Shown: positions 1-7,277 of the stretch, in pieces
Position numbering within the stretch: the first letter of the stretch is position 1
How the letters are laid out: each line of letters opens with the position of its first letter
Assembly (NCBI GenBank): GCA_027008885.1
Contig: JALVDQ010000397.1
Coordinates: forward strand, 1 to 7,761
Length of the DNA stretch: 7,761 nt
Direction: 5' to 3'
DNA from: Thiotrichaceae bacterium
GTDB taxonomy: Bacteria; Pseudomonadota; Gammaproteobacteria; Thiotrichales; Thiotrichaceae
Program-made: the position numbers and the translations under genes
Notes under the pieces: model-generated
Databases searched by the model: none
The model's input: only the letters and a program-made list of their open reading frames with translations
Told to the model about the DNA's origin: nothing

Positions 1-216
1 CAGGATACCAGCCAGGATGCTTGCCAGGATCGCCAGAGTTGGGCTATGCGTATAATGCACCACGACAAAAGCACTAATTGCCCCCATAATCATCATGCCT
101 TCCACACCCAGGTTGAGCACCCCGGACTTCTCTGTAAGCAGTTCACCCAGGGCAGCAAATAATAGCGGTGTTGCCGCAGTGATAATGGTCAAAATGGCGG
201 GGATAATAATATCCAT
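1..216 (-). CDS. BMP-family (nucleoside-type) ABC importer, second permease, N-terminal part (cut by window edge)
   Basis: Inner-membrane permease subunit, probably forming a heterodimeric channel with the permease encoded just upstream. Only the first 72 residues lie in the window; the frame is open to base 1. The protein begins MDIIIPAILTIITAATPLLF. Residues 24-40 read GELLTEKSGVLNLGVEG, which is the hallmark of the second permease of this importer family (NupQ/YufQ, RnsD type) in the branched-chain amino acid permease-like superfamily. Hydrophobic segments are visible around residues 5-22, 40-55 and 60-72. The ATG at 216-214 overlaps the TGA of the upstream permease by one base (TGATG), and a G-rich Shine-Dalgarno-like stretch (AAGGGGGG) precedes it, so translation is probably coupled. 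Family assignment is strong. Nucleoside specificity is inferred from characterised relatives. Confidence 0.9.
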   Translation of the reverse strand, partial: MDIIIPAILTIITAATPLLFAALGELLTEKSGVLNLGVEGMMIMGAISAFVVVHYTHSPTLAILASILAGIL

Positions 217-1331
217 CAGCTTGTCCCCCCTTCTTTTGCTGCTGGTAGCGGCTTTACTACTGGTGTCGCGGGTGTTGACTGCAAGCGGTATTGAATCAAG
301 ACATCACTTGCCAGCAGGAAAAACAATAATAGCCCCTGAAAAACTCCCGTTACCGCAACCGGCAATTTCAGCTCTATCTGCGCGGTTTCACCACCAAGAT
401 AGGAAAGTGCCAGCAATAGCCCTGCCAGCAAAGCACCCACAGGATGCAGTCGCCCGACATAAGCCACTATAATGGCAGTAAAGCCATAGCCAGGTGAAAT
501 ATTAGGCAATAACTGTCCAATCGGTCCAGTTACTTCTATGGCACCTGCAAGTCCGGCAATGCCGCCACTCATTAGCAATGTAATCCAGATAATACGAGAT
601 TGACTGAAACCGGCGTGCTTGCCGGCGGCTGGCGCATCACCAATCACTTTTATCTGGTAGCCAAGCAGGGTGCGTGACAACAAGCCCCAGCCCAGAACAA
701 CAACCAGCAGGGCGATAAGCGCTCCGATATGCAGGCGCGTATCTTCAAGAATAATCGGTAACAGGGCTGAATCACTGAAGAGGCGTGATTCCGGAAAATT
801 CATGCCGTCAGGATCGCGCAAGGCACCATGCACCAGATAATTTAACAAGAGTGCCGCGACATAACTCAACATCAGGCTGGTCAGAATTTCATTGGCATTA
901 AAGCGGGTTCGCAGCAAAGCAACAATGGCTGCCCACAGCATTCCCCCCAGAATACCCATAATCAAGATCAGGGGGATAATGTAAAAACCTGTTTTTTCGT
1001 AGAAAAAGAGTGCCGTCGCACCACCAAAAATACCCCCCAGTATCAGCTGTCCTTCGGCTCCAATATTCCACACACCAGCCCGAAACCCCAATGACAGTGC
1101 GACCCCGATTAAAACCAGTGGGGTTGCCTTTACACCCAACTCGGATAAGCCGTAGATGCTTGAAATCGGTTCAATAAAAAAAGCATGGAGCGCCGCAAGC
1201 GGAGAGACTCCCATAATCAGAAATAACAGGATGCTGGCAATCAGGGTGAGAATAATCGCCAGCAAGGGAGACAGGTAAAGCATTGCTTTTGAGGGTGTCT
1301 GGCGTTTTACCAGTTGCAACTTAGGCAGCAT
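216..1331 (-). CDS. BMP-family (nucleoside-type) ABC importer, first permease
   Basis: Inner-membrane permease of 371 residues, related to NupP/YufP and RnsC; its relatives import purine and pyrimidine nucleosides together with a BMP-type lipoprotein. About nine to ten hydrophobic segments can be seen, the first near residues 19-40. The motif FRAGVWNIGAEGQLILGG at 83-100 is the family signature, and a second conserved cytoplasmic loop reads RTRFNANEILTSLML at 141-155. The C-terminal tail (351-371) is Pro/Ala-rich and hydrophilic. The start ATG (1331-1329) has a good ribosome binding site, GAGGAG at 1344-1339, 7 bases upstream. The gene overlaps the 3' end of the ATPase gene by 11 bases and touches the next permease start by one base. 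This is the tight ATPase-permease-permease layout typical of the family. Exact substrate cannot be read from the sequence. Confidence 0.93.
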   Translation of the reverse strand: MLPKLQLVKRQTPSKAMLYLSPLLAIILTLIASILLFLIMGVSPLAALHAFFIEPISSIYGLSELGVKATPLVLIGVALSLGFRAGVWNIGAEGQLILGGIFGGATALFFYEKTGFYIIPLILIMGILGGMLWAAIVALLRTRFNANEILTSLMLSYVAALLLNYLVHGALRDPDGMNFPESRLFSDSALLPIILEDTRLHIGALIALLVVVLGWGLLSRTLLGYQIKVIGDAPAAGKHAGFSQSRIIWITLLMSGGIAGLAGAIEVTGPIGQLLPNISPGYGFTAIIVAYVGRLHPVGALLAGLLLALSYLGGETAQIELKLPVAVTGVFQGLLLFFLLASDVLIQYRLQSTPATPVVKPLPAAKEGGTS

Positions 1332-2856
1332 CTTGTAACTCCTCGTTTAATTTGACACCTGCCATTAGCAAGCCCACTTTTTCTATACTCATTTCTGCTG
1401 TCGGATAAAATTCTGACAAGACGCCACCACATATCGCGCCAATCCGGTCAGTAATCTGCATCAGTTCATCAAGATCCTGCGAAATAACCAGAACAGCCGC
1501 TCCTTTTGCGGCGAGCTCACGCAATTCCTCCCGAATTGTTTGCGCGGCTCCTGCGTCAACTCCCCAGGTAGGTTGTGAAACAATTAACAGTTCGGGTTTT
1601 TGTGTGAGTTCCCGACCAATAATAAATTTTTGCAAATTACCGCCCGACAAACTTTTTGCGGGGACTTCAATGGCTGGGGTTTTTACTCCAAAATCCTCAA
1701 TAATGGAGCGCGCAAAACGCTTTGTTTTTGAATAATTTATAAACCATTTATGAACAAGTTTCATACGTTCATAAGCGGTAAGAAAAGCATTTTCTGATAA
1801 ATCCATATCAGGCATTGCCCCGTGTCCAAGGCGCTTTTCAGGCACGCTTGCCATACCCAGCAAACGCCGCTGATTGGGATTGAGTCTGGTAACGCTTTTG
1901 CCCGCAATCTCAATACTGCCCTTCTCTAGCGAAAGATTCTCGCCATTTAATACCGTGAGCAGTTCATCCTGACCATTGCCCGCAACCCCGGCAATGCCGA
2001 CAACTTCACCCGAACGCAGCTGCAAATTGATATTTTTTAAGGAAATTCCCAAAGGATCACTTGCCTTTGCATACAGATTTTTAACGCCTAAACGAACCTC
2101 GCCGGGATTCATCTTTTGCGGGTGCTGAAATGCCTGCAATTCTTCTCCCATCATCATCGCGGCGAGTGAGCTGGTGCTTTCCTCATCGACACAAACCCTG
2201 GCGACCCGTTTGCCCAGACGCAAAATGGTTGCCTCATGGCAAAGTGCCTTGATTTCATCCAGTTTATGACTGATATACAGTATTGCCAGACCTTCTTGCG
2301 CCAGCCTTTTCAATGTCACAAAAAGTTTTTCCACCTCCTGCGGTGTCAGTACCGAGGTTGGCTCGTCCATAATGAGCAATTTGGGCTTTTGCAGCAAACA
2401 GCGAATAATTTCAATGCGTTGGCGCTCACCTACAGACAGTGTATAAACATGTCGCTGGGGGTCAAGTGGTAAACCATAGCGCCTGGAAATTTCAGTTATT
2501 TGCTGTGCCAGTTGTTTAAGGCTGCTTTGATGATCCATGCCCAGAGAGATGTTTTCAACCACGGTGAGCGAATCAAACAGGGAAAAATGCTGAAACACCA
2601 TGGCGATACCCAGCTTTCTGGCATAAGCAGGAGAATTAATCGTCACTTTCTTGCCATTAAAATAAATCTCGCCCGAATCCGCTTTCAGAATACCGTAGAT
2701 CATTTTTACCAGGGTTGATTTTCCTGCACCGTTTTCCCCCAGAAGCGCATGAATCTCTCCCTGTTTGATTTTCAGATCAAGCGCATCATTGGCAAGCACT
2801 CCCGGAAAGGACTTTGTCATTTTTTTTAGTTCCAGCAAATAGGTATTCTGTTCCAC
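1321..2856 (-). CDS. BMP-family (nucleoside-type) ABC importer, double-domain ATP-binding protein
   Basis: Cytoplasmic ATPase of 511 residues with two fused nucleotide-binding domains (NupO/YufO, RnsB type), powering the two permeases encoded downstream. Domain 1 is complete: Walker A GENGAGKST at 40-48, Q-loop near VFQH (87-90), signature LSVGERQR at 140-147, Walker B LLIMDEPTS at 160-168 and switch His197 in YISHKLDE. Domain 2 is degenerate: GVAGNGQDE near 290-298 replaces Walker A, the signature LSGGNLQK at 403-410 is kept, Walker B reads LLIVSQPTWGVD without the Asp-Glu pair, and the switch His is Gln (ISQDLDE). Such asymmetry is usual in this and the RbsA-like ATPases. The frame stays open upstream to a TTG at 2886, but the GTG at 2856-2854 is preferred. 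It has AAAAGGAG 5 bases upstream and gives MEQNTYLLELKKMTKSFPG, matching family N-termini. First gene of the minus-strand operon. Confidence 0.94.
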   Translation of the reverse strand: MEQNTYLLELKKMTKSFPGVLANDALDLKIKQGEIHALLGENGAGKSTLVKMIYGILKADSGEIYFNGKKVTINSPAYARKLGIAMVFQHFSLFDSLTVVENISLGMDHQSSLKQLAQQITEISRRYGLPLDPQRHVYTLSVGERQRIEIIRCLLQKPKLLIMDEPTSVLTPQEVEKLFVTLKRLAQEGLAILYISHKLDEIKALCHEATILRLGKRVARVCVDEESTSSLAAMMMGEELQAFQHPQKMNPGEVRLGVKNLYAKASDPLGISLKNINLQLRSGEVVGIAGVAGNGQDELLTVLNGENLSLEKGSIEIAGKSVTRLNPNQRRLLGMASVPEKRLGHGAMPDMDLSENAFLTAYERMKLVHKWFINYSKTKRFARSIIEDFGVKTPAIEVPAKSLSGGNLQKFIIGRELTQKPELLIVSQPTWGVDAGAAQTIREELRELAAKGAAVLVISQDLDELMQITDRIGAICGGVLSEFYPTAEMSIEKVGLLMAGVKLNEELQDAA

Positions 2857-2861
2857 TGATA

Positions 2862-2869
2862 CTCCTTTT
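2862..2869 (-). promoter_or_regulatory. Ribosome binding site fixing a GTG start for the ABC ATPase
   Basis: AAAAGGAG on the minus strand lies 5 bases before the GTG at 2856-2854. It decides between this start and the longer reading from the TTG at 2886, whose ten extra residues (including RRADLKG) would be encoded by the RBS itself. Confidence 0.8.
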
Positions 2870-2899
2870 AAATCGGCACGGCGCAAAAAAATCTAAAGG

Positions 2900-2929
2900 A
2901 TTAAAAGAGATTCTTTTCAAAAAGTCCAA
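2900..2929 (-). promoter_or_regulatory. Possible sigma-70-type promoter of the ABC importer operon
   Basis: On the minus strand TTGGAC (2929-2924) is followed after 18 bases by TTTAAT (2905-2900). The -10 matches the consensus at five of six positions, the -35 at only three. It would start transcription roughly 35 bases before the GTG start. The stretch is A/T-rich, so chance matches are easy; this is a weak proposal. Confidence 0.25.
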
Positions 2930-3063
2930 TTAATAACAGCAGATATTCTGTTTTCTTCTAAACTTTTCTAAAGTTAGCGTGCCGTTCCTGAGTTCATAAA
3001 GTGCTATCTTGATGTAGAAATTTTATGGCAATAGCCCGGGAACCTAGGTAAAATCCACGAAAC

Positions 3064-3101
3064 TTGACGGTTTTTGCCTTTAACTTCGGCAATCTTGTCA
3101 A
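3064..3101 (+). promoter_or_regulatory. Nested dyad in the aroQ leader
   Basis: TTGAC (3064-3068) pairs with GTCAA (3097-3101), and inside it TTGCC (3074-3078) pairs with GGCAA (3088-3092). A 5-by-4 internal loop separates the two stems, with a 9-base apical loop. It ends 29 bases before the aroQ start codon. It could be an mRNA hairpin or an operator. There is no T-run, so it is not an intrinsic terminator. Function is unknown. Confidence 0.3.
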
Positions 3102-3130
3102 ATAATTACAGCAGGAACAAGAAACAAATC

Positions 3131-3574
3131 ATGCCCAGGATATTACTTTTAAATGGACCCAATCTCAATTTGCTGGGTACTCGTGAACCTGAAATATACG
3201 GTTCCGAGACACTTGACGATATTGCCAGCAAACTGGCGGCGCATCCCCTCATGCAGGGACACCAGATAAATCATTTTCAAAGTAACTCGGAAGGAGACCT
3301 GGTTTCAAGAATCCATCAGGCAGCAGAGGAAAATATTTCATTTATACTTTTTAATCCTGCCGCTTATACACACACCAGCATCGCCCTGCGTGATGCACTT
3401 CTGGGAACAAAAATTCCCTTTATCGAAATACATCTTTCCAATGTGCATCAACGTGAGCCATTCAGACATCACTCTTATTTTTCAGATATAGCTGTCGGCA
3501 CCATCGTTGGGCTTGGTGCCCAGGGTTATGAGCTTGCCTTGCAAGCCGCCCTGCATCAACTGGAATCCAAATAA
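3131..3574 (+). CDS. aroQ: Type II 3-dehydroquinate dehydratase
   Basis: Cytoplasmic enzyme that dehydrates 3-dehydroquinate to 3-dehydroshikimate, the third step of the shikimate pathway to aromatic amino acids; the type II family forms dodecamers. The 147-residue product has the usual length. It opens with [21 protein letters not shown]. The expected active-site residues are all present: Arg18, Tyr23, Asn75 ([10 protein letters not shown]), His81, His101 ([14 protein letters not shown]) and Arg112. The frame stays open upstream to a TTG at 3074, but the ATG at 3131 matches the family N-terminus. Its Shine-Dalgarno is poor: AGGA lies 14 bases upstream. It is the first gene of the plus-strand cluster, 20 bases before accB, an arrangement common in gammaproteobacteria. 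Confidence 0.96.
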   Translation: MPRILLLNGPNLNLLGTREPEIYGSETLDDIASKLAAHPLMQGHQINHFQSNSEGDLVSRIHQAAEENISFILFNPAAYTHTSIALRDALLGTKIPFIEIHLSNVHQREPFRHHSYFSDIAVGTIVGLGAQGYELALQAALHQLESK

Positions 3575-3594
3575 ACCATTCAGAGAACATAAAT

Positions 3595-4053
3595 ATGGAC
3601 GTTCGAAAAATTAAAAAACTGATCGAATTAATCGAAAGTAGCGATATTTCCGAGCTGGAAATCATTGAAGGCGAAGAGTCGGTACGCATCTCACGCAATT
3701 CACCCGCAGCAGAAGTAGTAGCCACTCCCGCCGTTGCGCCACCCCCTGTTGCCACGCCAGCTGCTCCCGCTGCCGGGCTGAGTCCTCCTGCGGTAGAAGA
3801 GCCTGATCATCCAAGTGGTGCCACCATTGACGCACCGATGGTCGGCACCTTTTACAGTGCCGCTTCACCTACTTCCCCTCCCTTTGTAACGGTTGGTCAG
3901 AAAGTATCAGTTGGTGACACACTGTGTATTATTGAAGCCATGAAAATGCTGAACCAGATTGAATCTGACAAGGCTGGCACAATCAAGGCGATTCTTGTGG
4001 AAAATGAACAACCCGTAGAATTTGGTCAACCACTTTTCGTAATTGAAGAATAA
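3595..4053 (+). CDS. accB: Biotin carboxyl carrier protein of acetyl-CoA carboxylase
   Basis: Small acidic carrier whose biotin arm moves CO2 from biotin carboxylase (AccC) to the carboxyltransferase AccAD, giving malonyl-CoA for fatty acid synthesis. The 152-residue product is close to the E. coli length. Residues 1-35 ([14 protein letters not shown]...[10 protein letters not shown]) are the conserved N-terminal dimer/complex segment. Residues about 36-72 form a Pro/Ala/Val-rich flexible linker. Residues about 77-152 are the biotinyl domain with the EAMKM motif, in which Lys117 is the biotinylation site. The 'thumb' typical of acetyl-CoA carboxylase carriers is present (SPTSPPFV, 91-98). The ATG is preceded only by a weak purine-rich stretch (CAGAGAAC). 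It lies 20 bases after aroQ and 83 bases before accC; the biotin-protein ligase that would modify it is not in the window. Confidence 0.97.
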   Translation: MDVRKIKKLIELIESSDISELEIIEGEESVRISRNSPAAEVVATPAVAPPPVATPAAPAAGLSPPAVEEPDHPSGATIDAPMVGTFYSAASPTSPPFVTVGQKVSVGDTLCIIEAMKMLNQIESDKAGTIKAILVENEQPVEFGQPLFVIEE

Positions 4054-4071
4054 ATCAAGCAACAACAGTAA

Positions 4072-4106
4072 CTTGTCACTGCAAATAACAGCTCAGTGTC
4101 AACAAG
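4072..4106 (+). promoter_or_regulatory. Hairpin in the accB-accC gap
   Basis: CTTGT-CACTG (4072-4081) pairs with CAGTG-ACAAG (4094-4098 and 4102-4106). This gives ten base pairs with a three-base bulge (TCA, 4099-4101) and a 12-base loop. It ends 30 bases before the accC ATG and has no following T-run. It may act on mRNA stability, processing or the AccB:AccC ratio. Only the dyad is seen; the role is inference. Confidence 0.4.
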
Positions 4107-4136
4107 CTATCACGAAAAAAACTGGAAAGTGAAGAA

Positions 4137-5477
4137 ATGATTAAAAAATTATTAATCGCCAATCGTGGCGAAATTGCCTTGCGAATTTTACGCGCCTGTC
4201 GTGAAATGGGCATCAAAACGGTAGCAGTACACTCTACCGCTGATCGTGACCTCAAACACGTTCGCCTTGCAGACGAATCTGTTTGCATTGGTCCGCCCTC
4301 CTCCATGGAAAGCTATTTGAATATTCCTGCAATCATTAGCGCCGCAGAAGTCACTAACGCGGATGCGATTCATCCCGGTTATGGCTTTCTTTCCGAAAAT
4401 GCTGACTTTGCGGAACGGGTTGAATCCAGCGGCTTTATTTTTGTTGGGCCGAGAGCAGATACAATTCGCATTATGGGTGACAAGATTGAAGCTAAAATTG
4501 CCATGCACAAATCGGGCGTGCCCTGCGTACCCGGCTCTGATGGTCCGATACCTGATGACCCCGACAAATGTATGTCAATGGCTGAAGAAATTGGCTACCC
4601 GATCATTATCAAGGCGACCGGAGGCGGCGGTGGACGTGGCATGCGCGTAGTATATGATCCATCCGACCTGCTTGAATCAATTGTACTGACAAAGACAGAA
4701 GCAGGTCAGGCATTTAACAATGACGTGGTTTTTATGGAAAAATTCCTTGAAAAACCACGCCATGTAGAATTTCAGGTACTCGCGGATACACACGGCAATG
4801 CGATTCATTTATGCGAGCGCGACTGCTCCATGCAACGCCGCAACCAGAAAGTCGTCGAAGAAGCCCCCGCCCCTGGGGTTAGCGAAGCACAGCGCAACAA
4901 AATTGGAACGGCTGTAGCCAATGCCTGCCGGGATATTGGCTATCGGGGTGCAGGCACATTTGAATTTTTGTATGAAAACAATGAATTTTACTTTATAGAA
5001 ATGAATACCCGCTTGCAGGTAGAACACCCTGTTACGGAGCAAATTACCGGAGTTGACCTGGTAAAACAGCAATTACTCATCGCATCCGGCAAAGAACTCA
5101 AGATTAAACAGGAGGACATAAAACCGAATGGACATGCGATAGAGTGCCGCATTAATGCCGAAGACCCTGAAACATTCATGCCCTCACCTGGAAAAGTTGA
5201 GCGTTTTCATGTACCTGGCGGACTAGGCGTGCGTATTGATTCACATATTTATGGTGGTTACAGCGTGCCTCCTTACTATGATTCCATGATTGGCAAGCTC
5301 ATAGTTCATGCCGAAGATCGGGCGGGAGCCATAAAACGCATGGATGGCGCGCTTTCCGAGATGGTCATTGAAGGCATCAAAACAAATATCTCGCTGCAAC
5401 GCCGTATTATGGAAGATACCGCATTTATAGCCGGTGGTGCGGGTATTGATTATCTGGAAAAAAAGCTGGGCTTATAG
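4137..5477 (+). CDS. accC: Biotin carboxylase subunit of acetyl-CoA carboxylase
   Basis: ATP-grasp enzyme that carboxylates the biotin on AccB using bicarbonate and ATP, the first half-reaction of acetyl-CoA carboxylase. The 446-residue product is the standard length for the single-subunit bacterial form. The N-terminal domain begins [20 protein letters not shown]. The ATP-grasp domain carries Lys116, Lys159, the glycine-rich lid TGGGGGRGM (161-169) and His209. The catalytic block includes Glu276, Glu288, Asn290, Arg292 and Glu296 in [15 protein letters not shown]. Arg338 in the C-terminal domain (ECRINAEDP) is the expected bicarbonate/biotin residue. The numbering coincides with E. coli AccC. 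GGAAAG 7 bases before the ATG is an acceptable ribosome binding site. It sits between accB and prmA and is very likely co-transcribed with both. Confidence 0.98.
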   Translation: MIKKLLIANRGEIALRILRACREMGIKTVAVHSTADRDLKHVRLADESVCIGPPSSMESYLNIPAIISAAEVTNADAIHPGYGFLSENADFAERVESSGFIFVGPRADTIRIMGDKIEAKIAMHKSGVPCVPGSDGPIPDDPDKCMSMAEEIGYPIIIKATGGGGGRGMRVVYDPSDLLESIVLTKTEAGQAFNNDVVFMEKFLEKPRHVEFQVLADTHGNAIHLCERDCSMQRRNQKVVEEAPAPGVSEAQRNKIGTAVANACRDIGYRGAGTFEFLYENNEFYFIEMNTRLQVEHPVTEQITGVDLVKQQLLIASGKELKIKQEDIKPNGHAIECRINAEDPETFMPSPGKVERFHVPGGLGVRIDSHIYGGYSVPPYYDSMIGKLIVHAEDRAGAIKRMDGALSEMVIEGIKTNISLQRRIMEDTAFIAGGAGIDYLEKKLGL

Positions 5478-5508
5478 AGAACCCCAAGAACCTGTCTGGT
5501 CAAAATTA

Positions 5509-6405
5509 ATGCCTGAACAAAATTCGTGGTTGCAACTGGTGTGTCATACACGCAGAGAAAATACTGAAGTAATCGAAACCGCAATGCAAGATGCAGGGGC
5601 GCTTTCGATTACTTTTCAGGATGCCAGAGACGAGCCCGTGCTTGAACCACTGCCTGGCGAAGTGCCACTCTGGAAAGAATTGATCATTACCGCACTGTTT
5701 GATGCCGATACCGATCTGGAAGCACTAAGCACACTTCTTGAAAAACACAAACAGAAATGGAATATCCATACGTTTTATATAGAAACAGTGCAGGATCAGG
5801 ACTGGGAAAGAGTCTGGATGGAAGATTTTCACCCCATGCGCTTTGGCGACAAACTCTGGATTTACCCAAGCAATTATGCAATTCCTGATGATGACAATAT
5901 TAAAATACGCCTTGACCCTGGTCTGGCTTTTGGCACAGGAACTCATGCAACCACTGCCTTATGTCTGGAATGGCTTGACCAGAACCCGCCAAAAGATTTA
6001 AAAGTTGTAGACTATGGTTGCGGCAGTGGAATACTGGCAGTAGCAGCGGCAAAACTGGGGGCAAAACAGATTGATGCAATTGATATTGATCCCCAGGGAT
6101 TAATCGCTACACGGGACAATATGCAACGCAACAGGATAGAAAGCAATCGTATTAGCTGCTATCTGCCAGATGAATATATGCCTTCTGAAGCAGCAGATCT
6201 GGTACTTGCCAATATCTTATGTGGTCCATTGCTTGAACTTTATCCACTGCTTGCTTCACTTACACGAAAAAACGGCACTCTGGTACTCTCCGGGATACTG
6301 GAAAAGCAGGCAGATCAAATAATTAAAACATACTCATCCAGTTTTACACATTTAAAAGTTAAAATAGTTGCTGGCTGGGCAAGAATTAGCGCAAGAAAAA
6401 TATAA
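5509..6405 (+). CDS. prmA: Ribosomal protein L11 methyltransferase
   Basis: Cytoplasmic S-adenosylmethionine-dependent enzyme that methylates ribosomal protein L11; known E. coli mutants grow normally, so it is usually dispensable. The 298-residue product is close to the family length (about 293). The N-terminal L11-recognition domain contains AGALSITFQDARDEPVLEPLPGE in two adjoining blocks (residues 29-51) and DWERVWMEDFHPMRFG (98-113). The methyltransferase domain shows DPGLAFGTGTHATT (136-149), the AdoMet loop VVDYGCGSGILAVAA (166-180), acidic DIDP (192-195) and the catalytic-site motif LANILCGPL (233-241). The frame is open upstream into the accC 3' end. The ATG at 5509 is chosen because it gives MPEQNSWLQL, which lines up with known starts, although no Shine-Dalgarno is evident. 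It follows accC after 31 bases. Confidence 0.96.
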   Translation: MPEQNSWLQLVCHTRRENTEVIETAMQDAGALSITFQDARDEPVLEPLPGEVPLWKELIITALFDADTDLEALSTLLEKHKQKWNIHTFYIETVQDQDWERVWMEDFHPMRFGDKLWIYPSNYAIPDDDNIKIRLDPGLAFGTGTHATTALCLEWLDQNPPKDLKVVDYGCGSGILAVAAAKLGAKQIDAIDIDPQGLIATRDNMQRNRIESNRISCYLPDEYMPSEAADLVLANILCGPLLELYPLLASLTRKNGTLVLSGILEKQADQIIKTYSSSFTHLKVKIVAGWARISARKI

Positions 6406-6414
6406 CAAAATTAT

Positions 6415-7131
6415 ATGTTTACACAATGTCAAAAATGCAAAGCGATCTTTCGTGTGAATCTGCGCGAAGTCACTGCTGCCAAAGGAAAGCTGCGCTGCGG
6501 AGAATGTTACAGCGTCTTTGACGCAACCAAAACACTTTCAAATACAATGCCAACACCTTTTCAGGAAGTTGTTGACCTGCAAAGCGTATCCCCTTTTAAA
6601 GCGGCGACATCCAGCAATAAACCTGGCACTGACAAAAACCAGACTGGCAAAGATACAATCTCAATTCGTGAAAACAGCCAAAACACAGCGACAAAACCAA
6701 ATACTTACACTAAAAAAAGACAGCCATTAAACAAATGGCTCCTGATCGCAGCAATCTTTCTGGCACTGCTGTTACCCGTGCAAATCTATTTTAATATGAA
6801 GTCCAGGGCAGCAGAAGAGCCTCGACATAAACCTGATAAAATACAAATGGTTAATTACAATGTCTTTGCGCACCCGAATGAATCAGGTGTATTGCTGATT
6901 TCTGCCACAATGAAAAACATTGCCAAATTTGAGCAGCCCTACCCCGTTATTGAAGTAAGCCTGCGTGACTCACATTCCAGAGTCATTGCGCTGAGGCGTT
7001 TCAGACCCTCCGAATATTTACAGAATTACAATAAAAAACTCATGCTTGCAACAAACCAGCAAAGCCAGATCAAACTGAAAATTAGCGACCCTGGAAGCAA
7101 AGCAACCCGCTTTCGCTTCAAGTTTTATTAA
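6415..7131 (+). CDS. Zinc-ribbon and DUF3426 membrane protein
   Basis: Uncharacterised protein of 238 residues that commonly follows prmA in proteobacteria. The N-terminus has an MJ0042-type zinc ribbon with Cys5, Cys8, Cys28 and Cys31 (QCQKCKAIFRVNLREV...LRCGECYSVFDA). A polar, Thr/Asn/Lys-rich linker follows (about 40-103). A single hydrophobic span at 108-126 (WLLIAAIFLALLLPVQIYF) comes next, then a DUF3426-type domain to the C-terminus with a beta-rich look (LLISATMKNIA, EQPYPVIEVSLRDS). The topology suggests a cytoplasmic zinc ribbon and a periplasmic C-terminal domain. The ATG lies 9 bases after the prmA stop with no visible Shine-Dalgarno, so translation probably depends on the preceding ribosomes. 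Function is unknown. The ribbon could bind nucleic acid or protein, but nothing here decides that. Confidence 0.88.
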   Translation: MFTQCQKCKAIFRVNLREVTAAKGKLRCGECYSVFDATKTLSNTMPTPFQEVVDLQSVSPFKAATSSNKPGTDKNQTGKDTISIRENSQNTATKPNTYTKKRQPLNKWLLIAAIFLALLLPVQIYFNMKSRAAEEPRHKPDKIQMVNYNVFAHPNESGVLLISATMKNIAKFEQPYPVIEVSLRDSHSRVIALRRFRPSEYLQNYNKKLMLATNQQSQIKLKISDPGSKATRFRFKFY

Positions 7132-7158
7132 AAACATAATACATAAATAAAGCAAAGC

Positions 7159-7203
7159 AAAGTAGCCCGTATGAAGCTTTGCGGAATACGGGGATGATGC
7201 TAC
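7159..7203 (+). repeat. REP-like repeat A, copy 1
   Basis: A 45-base unit repeated at 7552-7596 with only two differences. GTAGC (7162-7166) pairs with GCTAC (7199-7203). Inside, CCCGTAT (7166-7172) pairs perfectly with ATACGGG (7186-7192). GATGAT lies between the two 3' arms. It begins 27 bases after the stop of the zinc-ribbon gene. A competing stem is possible between GCAAAGC (7152-7158) and GCTTTGC (7176-7182). No T-run follows, so it is not a standard terminator. Confidence 0.85.
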
Positions 7204-7210
7204 CGTGCAA

Positions 7211-7274
7211 TCCCGCGTTTCGTATCCTCAACGCAAGCTACACAAAAATATGTGAAAAAGGGGGGAGATGGGTA
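7211..7274 (+). repeat. Half copy of the long-stem element (repeat D, copy 1)
   Basis: Aligns with 7475-7537 at roughly 80% identity by eye, from TCCCGYGTTTCGT through CTACRCAAAAATAT and an A-run/G-run to ATGGGTA. Only the right arm of the long inverted repeat is present; the left arm is missing and repeat A copy 1 stands in its place. Confidence 0.75.
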
Positions 7275-7277
7275 TCT

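Larger units (their letters stand above)
2857..3130. other. Divergent intergenic region between the ABC importer operon and aroQ
   Basis: About 270 A/T-rich bases between the two divergent start codons, with no credible ORF. It must hold promoters in both directions. Visible structures are AAAAGA-gat-TCTTTT (2903-2917), AACTTT-tct-AAAGTT (2961-2975) and the nested hairpin at 3064-3101. I could not find a convincing -35/-10 pair for aroQ. TGCTATCTT at 3002-3010 resembles an extended -10 without a good -35, and TTGACG at 3064-3069 resembles a -35 without a correctly spaced -10. Confidence 0.6.

Noticed and set aside
95..472. Plus-strand ORF of 125 codons opposite the two permease genes
   Set aside because: It spans the junction of two well-supported minus-strand permeases. 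Its low-complexity Ser/Leu/Ala-rich translation is what the antisense of membrane-protein codons gives.
1321..2856. Loss of Walker A and Walker B acidic residues in the second ATPase domain as a sign of gene decay
   Set aside because: A degenerate second site is the normal state in this family and in RbsA-like ATPases; the reading frame is intact and full length.
3462..3755. Minus-strand ORF across the aroQ-accB junction
   Set aside because: It overlaps conserved coding sequence of both genes on the other strand and has no recognisable motif or ribosome binding site.
4188..4508. Minus-strand ORF inside accC
   Set aside because: It is antisense to the conserved N-terminal and ATP-grasp parts of biotin carboxylase, with no sign of independent coding.
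4363..4650. Plus-strand ORF in another frame of accC
   Set aside because: It lies wholly inside accC, whose own frame is conserved throughout; the alternative frame has no family resemblance.
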